64,000 nucleotides of DNA. Source: Massilibacteroides sp. (GTDB lineage Bacteria > Bacteroidota > Bacteroidia > Bacteroidales > Tannerellaceae). Location of the stretch: the NCBI RefSeq assembly GCF_028705895.1, contig NZ_JAQWCQ010000005.1, positions 1-64,000 of the forward strand, read 5' to 3'. Both the position numbers and the translations under genes were made by a program. The notes beneath the pieces are model-generated. The model saw only the letters and a program-made list of their open reading frames with translations, was not told the origin of the DNA and did no database searches. Shown here one piece after another: positions 28,201 to 34,773 of this stretch; the stretch's first letter is position 1, and each line of letters opens with the position of its first letter.

Positions 28201-28812
28201 GGTTGTATTGATCTGTTGTTCTATATAACCAATGTAAGTGATGACTAAAACTGCATTTTCGGGAACATCCTGTAAACTGAAATTACCATCTACATCAGTA
28301 ATTGTTCCTTGAGTCATTCCCTTTACAACAACATTCGCTCCAATGACCGGTTCATTCGCCCCATCTACAATGGTACCTGTTATTGTCTTATTCTGTTGTT
28401 GTTGGAGCGTTCTTAAATCTGTTTTATCCAACATGTTTTTTTTTGCCAAGACAATGTTTTTGTCTAATACTTTATAGGCAATGTCGGTATTGTTGAATAT
28501 TTGATCAAGAATAACAAACACATCTTTTTCTGATGCACTTATTGACACTTCGCGTGATAAATTAATCTGCTTGTTATTATAAAAGAATTTGAAATCAGAG
28601 TTCTTCTCTATTTCTTGTAATACTTGTTGCATGGGTTTATTTTCAATATGCAACGAGACCAAAGCTGTTTGAGCATAAGCTGTTGTAGCACTACATATGC
28701 CTGTTGTCAATAGAAATATGACAGCAATAAACAGTCCTCTTATAGCGCTTATTTTTAGAAGATTAAGAAAAGTAATAATTCTTAATCTTTTGTTTGTATT
28801 TTTCTTTGTCAT
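25264..28812 (-). CDS. SusC-family TonB-dependent transducer with STN domain
   Basis: This 1182-aa outer-membrane receptor has an N-terminal extension. After a long signal/TM segment (about 24-48) comes a secretin/TonB N-terminal (STN) domain at about 50-110, then a carboxypeptidase-regulatory-like domain (about 140-220), a TonB-box-like region EEVVVVGYG, a plug and a barrel. STN domains of FecA-type transducers contact a FecR anti-sigma factor, and exactly such a gene lies 154 nt upstream, with an ECF sigma gene beyond it. Ligand binding should therefore release the sigma factor to raise transcription of this operon. The promoter before susC is not clear; a strong hairpin lies between fecR and susC. 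Confidence 0.94.
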   Translation of the reverse strand: MTKKNTNKRLRIITFLNLLKISAIRGLFIAVIFLLTTGICSATTAYAQTALVSLHIENKPMQQVLQEIEKNSDFKFFYNNKQINLSREVSISASEKDVFVILDQIFNNTDIAYKVLDKNIVLAKKNMLDKTDLRTLQQQQNKTITGTIVDGANEPVIGANVVVKGMTQGTITDVDGNFSLQDVPENAVLVITYIGYIEQQINTTGKNQLSIILKEDTQKLEEVVVVGYGTQKKVNLTGAVDQVTSEVFDNRSVSNVSQALQGTIPNLNISLADGKPTRSADYNVRGTTSIGQGGSALVLIDGVEGDPALLNPNDIASVSVLKDAASAAIYGARGSFGVVLITTKNPEKGKVTINYSGSVSLQKPTAVPDIVSDGLVYAEHFREAYYGWNNYSSLPSKINKSQLYSDAWLEKFKERRAQGITDEVEVGADGTYTYYGNVNYYDELYKNQTYAQDHNMTVSGGTEKADFYISGRYYGYDGLFRYNTDNYDMLNIRAKGSLQLTDWLRLTNNMEFSDMTYHNPINVGEGGSIWRNIADEGHPTSPIFNPDGSLTMSAAYTVGDFIYGKNGLDTHKKVLKNTTGFSAKFLNNKLRINGDFTFRNYDNNDIQRRVPVPYSTKEGVITKLSEKYNDYKKSIRNTLYTATNLYAEYEDTFNDAHYLKGMVGYNYETSKYESTYVQRNGLLLSDSESLNLALGDAITTSAGWEKWRIAGAFFRLNYGFKDRYLLEVNGRYDGSSKFPESQQWAFFPSVSLGWRISEESFWNVNENFISDAKLRGSYGSLGNGNVDSYSFLELLSISTAGYIVNGAKNKYTNSPAVIPRSLTWETATTTDVGADIGFLGGKLRLTGDYYVRKTTDMYTKGVTLPDVFGATSPKGNYADMTTKGWELSINYRDRFTLVDKPFNYEIKATIADYKSTIDRYNNSTKSLDDYYEGQRVGEIWGYRTDGLFQSEEEINGYINTIIKTSSNGTTYRGDIKFVDVNKNGKIDYGDNTVDNPGDKVILGNEEPRYIYSFTLSGDWNSFFFSAFFQGVGKQDWYPSNESGFWGQYNRPYNQLPTWHLGNYWTEDNPNAYLPRYAGYTPSLRTTITDRYIQNIAYIRLRNIQVGYTLPQSLTSKAGMQNVRVYLSGENLWSWSPLYKRTKDYDVTNTSSGSDPDLTSGTSGDNYTYPLMKNITFGLSVTF

Positions 28813-28884
28813 AGATTTGTAACTGTTTTTTTTGTGAAACTATGTTGATTACTTGTGTGAGTAATTATAAAATTCAGTTTCTGG

Positions 28885-28916
28885 TACGGGATAGTGTTCC
28901 GCAACGCTTTCCCGTA
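28885..28916 (-). repeat. Hairpin between fecR and susC
   Basis: TACGGGA and TCCCGTA enclose an inner stem AGTGTT/AACGCT around CCGC; there is one T-T mismatch and one wobble. No T run follows on the minus strand. It may separate fecR and susC expression by partial termination or processing. Confidence 0.5.
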
Positions 28917-28966
28917 TTCTTTTCTAAGGAGGTTGATATGCTTTCATAATAGGTTGAATTTAGTAT

Positions 28967-29989
28967 TTAATATAATATTATTTTTATGCGTTCATCCAAG
29001 TCATTACCCTTGGGCATTTTGATTTTATGTCTTATTCCGGAGGATAACTCAAGATGTTTTAGAATGAGATCTAAATCTTGTGATCCGAATGTTCCGGTAA
29101 AATAATTGTCTTTTATTTTTTTATTTTCTAATATGAAATCAACATCAAAACGCTTTCTTAATGTATGAAGTAGATGCCTTAAAGGCGTATTTTCTAAATA
29201 AATTTTGCCGTCTTTCCATCCTGTTTCAACTAAGGGAGAGGCGTATGACGTGGTGACTTTTCTTGTTTTCTTTTCAAAAAATATTTTTTGTCCCGGTTTT
29301 AATGTTGATTCTTCTTTTGTTTTTGTTAGGCTTGGATAACTCATGTTTATGCCTCCGGAAACAAGCATGGCTGTTATTGTTCTGCTTCTTTCATAGGCAT
29401 CTACGTTAAATTCTGTTCCGGTCACTTCTATGTTTACATTATCGCTTAGCTGTACAATAAATGGCTGTTCCATGTCTTGCTCAACTTGAAAGTAGGCTTC
29501 GCCCGATAGTTTTACTTCTCGTTTTTTTCCTTTGAAAAAAGAAGGGTAACTTAATTCTGAATGTGCATTTAACCATACTTTGGAACCATCGGGAAGGATG
29601 AAATCGGCAATAATACCTGGATTTGTTTTGAAGGTGATATATTCCGGCTCTTTATTTATGTCTTTCAGTAACAGATATATGACGGAGATAAAAAGAGGAA
29701 TGAAAAGTAATGCAGCTATCTTTTGCATTGACTTGGCGTACTTAGTCATTCTCTGTGACCATATTTTACGGTTGACGTTTTTAAGCGCTTCTTTTTCTGA
29801 AAGAGTATCGATTGTGTTTAATATATCCAGGCCGAATACAATCCGATATATATCTTCGGCTATTTTTCTGTTTTCTTCAGATACGGAAATCCACTCTTCA
29901 ACACGTAAGACTTCATGTTGCTCTAATTCGGATTTAAAGTATCTGATTAAATCAGTCTCTTTTATATTTTCGGTTGTATTCTGTGTCAT
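28967..29989 (-). CDS. FecR-family anti-sigma factor
   Basis: This 340-aa protein is an inner-membrane anti-sigma regulator. The cytoplasmic N-terminal part (1-88) should bind the ECF sigma factor. A single TM helix lies at about 92-110 (IAALLFIPLFISVIYLLL). The periplasmic FecR domain runs from about 115 to 220 and a DUF4974-type C-terminal domain to 340, which would contact the STN domain of SusC. It is divergent from the sigma gene and upstream of susC on the same strand. The three genes form a standard trans-envelope signalling set. Confidence 0.93.
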   Translation of the reverse strand: MTQNTTENIKETDLIRYFKSELEQHEVLRVEEWISVSEENRKIAEDIYRIVFGLDILNTIDTLSEKEALKNVNRKIWSQRMTKYAKSMQKIAALLFIPLFISVIYLLLKDINKEPEYITFKTNPGIIADFILPDGSKVWLNAHSELSYPSFFKGKKREVKLSGEAYFQVEQDMEQPFIVQLSDNVNIEVTGTEFNVDAYERSRTITAMLVSGGINMSYPSLTKTKEESTLKPGQKIFFEKKTRKVTTSYASPLVETGWKDGKIYLENTPLRHLLHTLRKRFDVDFILENKKIKDNYFTGTFGSQDLDLILKHLELSSGIRHKIKMPKGNDLDERIKIILY

Positions 29990-30245
29990 CTTGTTTTGTC
30001 CTTTATAAATAAGACTGATGAAATGAGAAATGTCCTAAACATAAATTGTGTTTTTTTTGATAAAAAATAAATAGATAAATTTTAACGGAGATGTAAAAGC
30101 ATATTCATTGACATGCAATTTCAGAGCAGGAAATTTGCAGAATAAACAATTTGTAGAATAAAAATAGAATGGTGAGCGCCGAAAAAATTAGTCTGAGAAG
30201 TTATGTTTTGCATGTTATGTTCTCGTCTTTTAGTTTTAAAATGAC

Positions 30246-30253
30246 TATGTTTG
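30246..30253 (+). promoter_or_regulatory. Promoter -7 element of ECF sigma gene
   Basis: TATGTTTG is a TAnnTTTG match lying 18 nt before the ATG at 30272. It excludes the longer TTG-initiated reading of the sigma gene, which would start inside this element. Confidence 0.5.
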
Positions 30254-30271
30254 TATCAAATATTCTGTATT

Positions 30272-30844
30272 ATGAATTATAACCACCACTCTGATATCGA
30301 CCTGATTTATTGTATTAAAGATGGGGATAAGAAGGCTTTTGATGCTTTTTTTATTCGATATTATGCTGCTTTGTGCGCCTATTCGAAACAGTTTGTTCGT
30401 TTGGAGGATGGTCAGGATATAGTTCAGGATATTATGGCAAATCTTTGGATTAACAGGAAGCGGTTGTTCATTCCTGACTCGCCCCGTAGTTATATTTTTC
30501 AATCAGTAAAAAATAAATGCCTGACGTTCTTGTCCAGAGAAGAATTAAAAGAAAAACTTGAAATGACCATTCATGAGAAGATGGGGTATCTGTATGATTC
30601 TCCTGATCTTTATATTGTCGAGGAGTTGACAGGCAAAATTGAAGAAGCCTTGAAACGTCTTCCCGAAAGTTATCGGACGGCATTTGAATTAAATCGTTTC
30701 AGAAATATGACCTACAAGGAGATTGCAGACGAACTGTCTATTTCTTCTAAGACGATTGACTATCGGATACAGCAAGCCCTTAAGCTCCTGCGAAAGGATC
30801 TCAAAGAATACCTTCCATTGCTTATATTAGTTGAAATTCTTTAA
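30272..30844 (+). CDS. ECF RNA polymerase sigma factor (FecI-like)
   Basis: This 190-aa sigma factor should direct transcription of the SusC/SusD/EEP operon when freed by FecR. Region 2 spans about residues 15-85, including the QDIVQDIMANLW segment for -10 recognition. Region 4 spans about 125-178, with the HTH MTYKEIADELSISSKTIDYR. The start is the ATG that gives MNYNHHSDID; a TTG seven codons upstream falls in the promoter. The gene converges with the small acetyltransferase gene and the two stop codons overlap by 4 bases. Confidence 0.93.
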   Translation: MNYNHHSDIDLIYCIKDGDKKAFDAFFIRYYAALCAYSKQFVRLEDGQDIVQDIMANLWINRKRLFIPDSPRSYIFQSVKNKCLTFLSREELKEKLEMTIHEKMGYLYDSPDLYIVEELTGKIEEALKRLPESYRTAFELNRFRNMTYKEIADELSISSKTIDYRIQQALKLLRKDLKEYLPLLILVEIL

Positions 30845-31110
30845 TAACGAACATATTCCGGATGACGTTGCAGCCAGGTTACTGCGTACGAACAGGTTCC
30901 TACGGGCTTCAATTTATTCTCCAAAGCATAATCATACGCTTCTTTAACCAAAGCGGATGCTAATCCTTTGCCTTCCCAAAGTTTGGGAACGTAGGTATGT
31001 TCGATGTCCAGATTGCCATCATGTAATGTATATTCTACGTAAGCAGTGTTTTCTCCGTCATTAATTTCAAATCGTTGCAAATCTTTTAAGTGTATTATCT
31101 GATAGTCCAT
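30841..31110 (-). CDS. Small GNAT-like N-acetyltransferase (YjdJ type)
   Basis: This 89-aa protein is a minimal acetyl-CoA-binding fold, shorter than classical GNAT enzymes (about 150 aa) but the usual size of the YjdJ-type family. The VPKLWEGKGLASALV segment (about residues 41-55) contains the acetyl-CoA pyrophosphate-binding pattern, and the CSYAVTWLQRHPEY tail is characteristic. The acceptor is unknown. It overlaps the sigma factor stop codon by 4 bases in convergent orientation and is not obviously linked to the Sus locus. Confidence 0.85.
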   Translation of the reverse strand: MDYQIIHLKDLQRFEINDGENTAYVEYTLHDGNLDIEHTYVPKLWEGKGLASALVKEAYDYALENKLKPVGTCSYAVTWLQRHPEYVRY

Positions 31111-31172
31111 GGATTTGTATTTTGTTTCTATTCGTATAACAATCTGTTTGGATGAAATGTTATTTCTTTTTC

Positions 31173-31940
31173 TTACGGTTGTTTTTCTGTCAGATATTTC
31201 CAGAAACGAACCGGGAGATGTTGTTTGTGAAGTCTTGGGTTGATTCGCTCCTTTATAGCAATAGACTTAAAGTAGGTTTTCCATAATTGCTGGAACAGCA
31301 GTTCGTCCTTATCTAAAAGTTTTTCGTCTAAGATGGCGGATAGTAGTGATCTCTCTTTTTCTTCAAATCGCACCTCTCTTGCTTCTTCCATATCGTAATA
31401 GTAGCCGTACTCTCGTTTCATATCGTAGATCAACCATTTCTGTCCGGCATAGCGATCTTTCAGGTGTTCGAGTGTAAGTGGTAATACATTATATATAGGT
31501 TCTACCGGTGCGAAATAGATTTCGTCTGTTGTTTTCTGGAAACGCAGGAATTGAATTACACGAAGCCGTTCGTTGTTGATCTGTTTCCATATTTTGGCAA
31601 GTTGCAATACGTCCGGATCTCCGAAATTGAGTTCGATAGATTTCGGTGCATCGATGGCTTTACGAATATAATTGAAAAGCAACAGATCAATTCCGGGCAG
31701 TTCGGAAAGCCAGCAGACGGTCAGACTGGATAGGGCTGAGGCGGAGATTTTCTGTTCTAATCCATGCCATACGCGGGAAGACTTTGCTTCATCTGTAATA
31801 ACCGTATGAGTTTCTTCGCAAAATAAGGGGAGTATCTCACCTTCTTCAATCAGTGTATCGGGGAATGTGTGGCGATTATATGCATCGAAAACGGCCGTAA
31901 GTAATCCCTCGAATGTTTTATCGTAGATGAAGACTAACAT
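31173..31940 (-). CDS. DNA metabolism protein, partner of radical SAM enzyme (DUF4130-like)
   Basis: This 255-aa protein resembles the family described as TIGR03915, which in many bacteria is either next to or fused with a uracil-DNA-glycosylase-like protein and always near a radical SAM enzyme. Visible features are an opening MLVFIYDKTFEGLLTAVFDAY, a central RFQKTTDEIYFAPVEPIYNV segment and a tail with MPRKYWKYLTE-like character (LPVRFWKYLTEKQP). Its start lies 4 nt after the stop of the radical SAM gene, so they form one transcript. The biochemical function is not established; a role in DNA repair or base modification is inferred from family context. Confidence 0.82.
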   Translation of the reverse strand: MLVFIYDKTFEGLLTAVFDAYNRHTFPDTLIEEGEILPLFCEETHTVITDEAKSSRVWHGLEQKISASALSSLTVCWLSELPGIDLLLFNYIRKAIDAPKSIELNFGDPDVLQLAKIWKQINNERLRVIQFLRFQKTTDEIYFAPVEPIYNVLPLTLEHLKDRYAGQKWLIYDMKREYGYYYDMEEAREVRFEEKERSLLSAILDEKLLDKDELLFQQLWKTYFKSIAIKERINPRLHKQHLPVRFWKYLTEKQP

Positions 31941-31944
31941 ACTA

Positions 31945-33204
31945 CTAATCTTCGAATTGGAGGATTAGTTGACGGTGGTCCGTTTTACGTGCAGGTTTCC
32001 GAATCAGTAAGTCTCTAACGTTTTGAGGTGTTAATTCCTGAATTGTTCGTATGCCAAGTTCATGACAGGTAATGAAATATTGAGCCTTTTTCATTACCAC
32101 ACCGATTTTTTTTAGTTGTAATGATCCGAGACGCCCATATCGTCTGGAGGTAACAATTAATTTGGCCGATTTAACTCCGATGCCGGGAACGCGAAGCAGC
32201 ATTTCATAATCTGCCCGATTTATATCAACCGGAAAATGTTGCGGATTACGAAGCGCCCAGGAAAGCTTCGGGTCAACTTCCAAATCCAGATCAGGATAAG
32301 CGTCATTGACAATCTCGTCCACTTTAAACTCGTAGAAACGCAATAGCCAATCGGCCTGATATAGTCTGTTCTCACGTACTAACGGCGGTTGCTTCAGAGC
32401 CGGTAGTCTGTTGTCATAGGAGTTAACAGGAATAAAACCGGAATAATACACCCGCTTCATTGTCGGACGCTGATATAACGCCGATGATAACCGGAGAATA
32501 TCTTTATCTGTATCTGCTGTAGCTCCCACAATCATTTGTGTGCTTTGTCCGGCCGGAGCGAAGCGTGGCGCATGGCGAAACTTTCGTCTTTCTTCTTTAC
32601 TTTGAAGGACTCCTTGCTGGATATACCTCATCGGACTGAACACACTCTGGAAATCTTTGTCGGGCGCAAGTATCTTCAGACTGGTTTCATTGGGAATCTC
32701 TATATTGACACTCAAACGATCAGCATACATACCAGCCTCATTAACCAATTCCTGACTGGATCCCGGAATACTCTTCATGTGAATATAGCCGTTAAACCGA
32801 TGTACTAACCGGAGGTCTTTGATTACGCGCACCAAACGTTCCATCGTATAATCCGGACTACGCACCACTCCCGAACTCAGAAACAGCCCCTCAATGTAAT
32901 TCCGTTTGTAAAACTCTATTGTCAAATCAACCAATTCCGACACCGAAAGAGTAGCTCTTGGAATATCATTGCTTCTACGATTAATACAATACGCACAATC
33001 GTACATGCAGTTGTTCGTAAGCATAATTTTCAACAATGCGATACAACGACCATCCTCAGCAAAACTATGACAAATACCCCAACCCGCAGCACTTCCGATC
33101 TCTCCCTTTTTAGAAGAACGGGAAGTTCCGCTCGAAGCACACGAAACATCATATTTCGCTGATTCAGCCAGCACTTTAAGCTTTTCTAATACGTTTGCGT
33201 TCAT
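31945..33204 (-). CDS. Radical SAM protein with helix-hairpin-helix, DNA repair-like
   Basis: This 419-aa protein carries the radical SAM cluster motif CMYDCAYC (Cys66, Cys70, Cys73), which binds [4Fe-4S] and S-adenosylmethionine. The TIM-barrel-like core runs to about residue 290. Near residues 335-360 is a helix-hairpin-helix DNA-binding motif (RVPGIGVKSAKLI). The family corresponds to TIGR03916, a putative DNA modification or repair enzyme. Two further Cys at about 22 and 45 lie before the motif. It is 4 nt upstream of its partner and probably co-transcribed. The reaction and lesion are unknown. Confidence 0.9.
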   Translation of the reverse strand: MNANVLEKLKVLAESAKYDVSCASSGTSRSSKKGEIGSAAGWGICHSFAEDGRCIALLKIMLTNNCMYDCAYCINRRSNDIPRATLSVSELVDLTIEFYKRNYIEGLFLSSGVVRSPDYTMERLVRVIKDLRLVHRFNGYIHMKSIPGSSQELVNEAGMYADRLSVNIEIPNETSLKILAPDKDFQSVFSPMRYIQQGVLQSKEERRKFRHAPRFAPAGQSTQMIVGATADTDKDILRLSSALYQRPTMKRVYYSGFIPVNSYDNRLPALKQPPLVRENRLYQADWLLRFYEFKVDEIVNDAYPDLDLEVDPKLSWALRNPQHFPVDINRADYEMLLRVPGIGVKSAKLIVTSRRYGRLGSLQLKKIGVVMKKAQYFITCHELGIRTIQELTPQNVRDLLIRKPARKTDHRQLILQFED

Positions 33205-33320
33205 CGAATTGATCAGTCCGTTAATTACACGAAGATACTTTTCTTTTGCTATATCTACCTATACTTTCCCGGCAACTTTTCAACAATGTAAAATGCAGCT
33301 TGAAAACCAAAAACTATAGA

Positions 33321-33698
33321 TTAAGTTTTGTCAAACTCCATTAATTCAATAGGAGCTCCATTATGTTCTATCATTGCCACGCGGAGACCTTCAAATGGCA
33401 GGTTGGGGGCTGTTAAAACATGTAGATTACGGTTTTCTAATTCATAATCTAAATTGTTTACAACGAATGCTAAATGAGGAATAGTTTGAACTAATGGATG
33501 AATTTGACAATCTTTATCAAATCGCATCCACTCAACACCAAATGGACTTGTTGGAAATCCGGATACATAAAACTTTAAATGTGGCAAATATCTTTCATTA
33601 GGCATTTTTTCTTTTGTCGGAATACCTAAATGATGATATTTCCAACCCCATTCCTCAATGCATCTTGCAAATTCTTGGTCTAATCTATTTGTGGACAT
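33321..33698 (-). CDS. VOC-superfamily protein (glyoxalase/dioxygenase fold)
   Basis: This 125-aa protein has the paired beta-alpha-beta-beta-beta fold of the VOC superfamily: N-terminal YHHLGIPT with a possible metal His, a central IPHLAFVVNNLDYEL segment and a C-terminal NGAPIELMEFDK with a potential metal Glu. Members include glyoxalases, fosfomycin-resistance enzymes and dioxygenases. The metal ligands suggest an active enzyme, but substrate is not evident. It lies 64 nt downstream of the nitroreductase on the same strand and may share its transcript. Confidence 0.75.
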   Translation of the reverse strand: MSTNRLDQEFARCIEEWGWKYHHLGIPTKEKMPNERYLPHLKFYVSGFPTSPFGVEWMRFDKDCQIHPLVQTIPHLAFVVNNLDYELENRNLHVLTAPNLPFEGLRVAMIEHNGAPIELMEFDKT

Positions 33699-33762
33699 AG
33701 TGTTGTTTTTTTGTTTACGAGCAGCTTTTTTTAATGAATATATTGATTGTGTGTATGATTAT

Positions 33763-34719
33763 TCATATTTCAATCCTTTTCGAATAAGGTTGCCTTTCTC
33801 CGTATCCGAGGCGTAATATTATTGTCGGGTATTCCGATAGATTTAGAGCTTTTGTCATTTCTACGGATAATTCTTTTATTTCATTGGGTTGGTTCAGGTA
33901 GGCGTGTGAGATTCCTGACTGAGTGCTTTTTAGTAAGAATCGTTCCAGACTTCTGCCGAGATTGATCCATTGTTCTTGCGTGTTGTCTTGTGTCGTGAAT
34001 AAAACGAAGTGGGAGGAAGATTGCATTTTTTTGATATCCCCTTTGTTTTGTTTTTCTGCATTCAGAAAGCTTGATATAATTGGCTTTACGATGAATAGAG
34101 GGAGATTGGGTGCTCCAAAAACAGCATAGCTCAATCCGTCGTTTGTTCTGTCCTGGTGTTTTTTATTAAAGCGCATCCATGATTTTAGTTCTTCCCGAAA
34201 TGCTTCATCTTGCATTTGGAGGGTGTTTCCCTTTACAACGAAATTTGAAATGGAGTCAAATTCTTTTGTTCCTTTTGCGTAAAAATGAATACCGACACCA
34301 GCGTCTAATTCTGTTTCTTTTAACTCATCTAAGATCGTGTCCGGTATTACTTTTCCGCTGTATAGGCTCCTGTTGGTTTGTCTTATGGATATCTGTTCGG
34401 CTAAAGGACTTGGCTTTATTTGTTTATCTGTTTCTAATTTGATGAAAATATGTCCGTCTTTTGTTGTGTTTACTTGAGGTGTATATCCTTTTAAGGAGGC
34501 TGCAATACACAAATTCTCTGTAGCACAGCCAAGACTGATAAATAGTTCCCGGTTATCGGGGTCAACGACAGGTAATGATCTTTTGAAATCAGGGCTGATT
34601 TCAATTTTTTCCTCATTTATTTTGAAGATCCATGGTTGGGTATTATGTCCCGATGGTGCTTTTATTGCTTGTTTTATCAGAAATTGATAATCCTCGGTTG
34701 GCGTATTTGCGTTGTTCAT
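33763..34719 (-). CDS. Acg-like nitroreductase-family protein
   Basis: This 318-aa protein resembles the long nitroreductase-family branch that includes Mycobacterium Acg: N-terminal KQAIKAPSGHNTQPW for FMN binding, then a second lobe with SIRQTNRSLYSG and a C-terminal ILRLGYGERQP. Length is about 1.5 times the classical nitroreductase, as expected for two fused half-domains. A role in flavin-dependent reduction or flavin storage is inferred. It is flanked by the VOC gene and by the nuclease gene, all on the minus strand, but spacing (54 nt to the nuclease) does not prove an operon. Confidence 0.82.
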   Translation of the reverse strand: MNNANTPTEDYQFLIKQAIKAPSGHNTQPWIFKINEEKIEISPDFKRSLPVVDPDNRELFISLGCATENLCIAASLKGYTPQVNTTKDGHIFIKLETDKQIKPSPLAEQISIRQTNRSLYSGKVIPDTILDELKETELDAGVGIHFYAKGTKEFDSISNFVVKGNTLQMQDEAFREELKSWMRFNKKHQDRTNDGLSYAVFGAPNLPLFIVKPIISSFLNAEKQNKGDIKKMQSSSHFVLFTTQDNTQEQWINLGRSLERFLLKSTQSGISHAYLNQPNEIKELSVEMTKALNLSEYPTIILRLGYGERQPYSKRIEI

Positions 34720-34773
34720 GTCTTTAATTAGCAGTTGTTTACTGAATGAATATATAAATATAGGTATAAATAA

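Noticed and set aside
30251-30271. TTG-initiated start of the FecI-like sigma factor
   Set aside because: It falls inside the TATGTTTG promoter element; the ATG at 30272 begins the conserved sequence.
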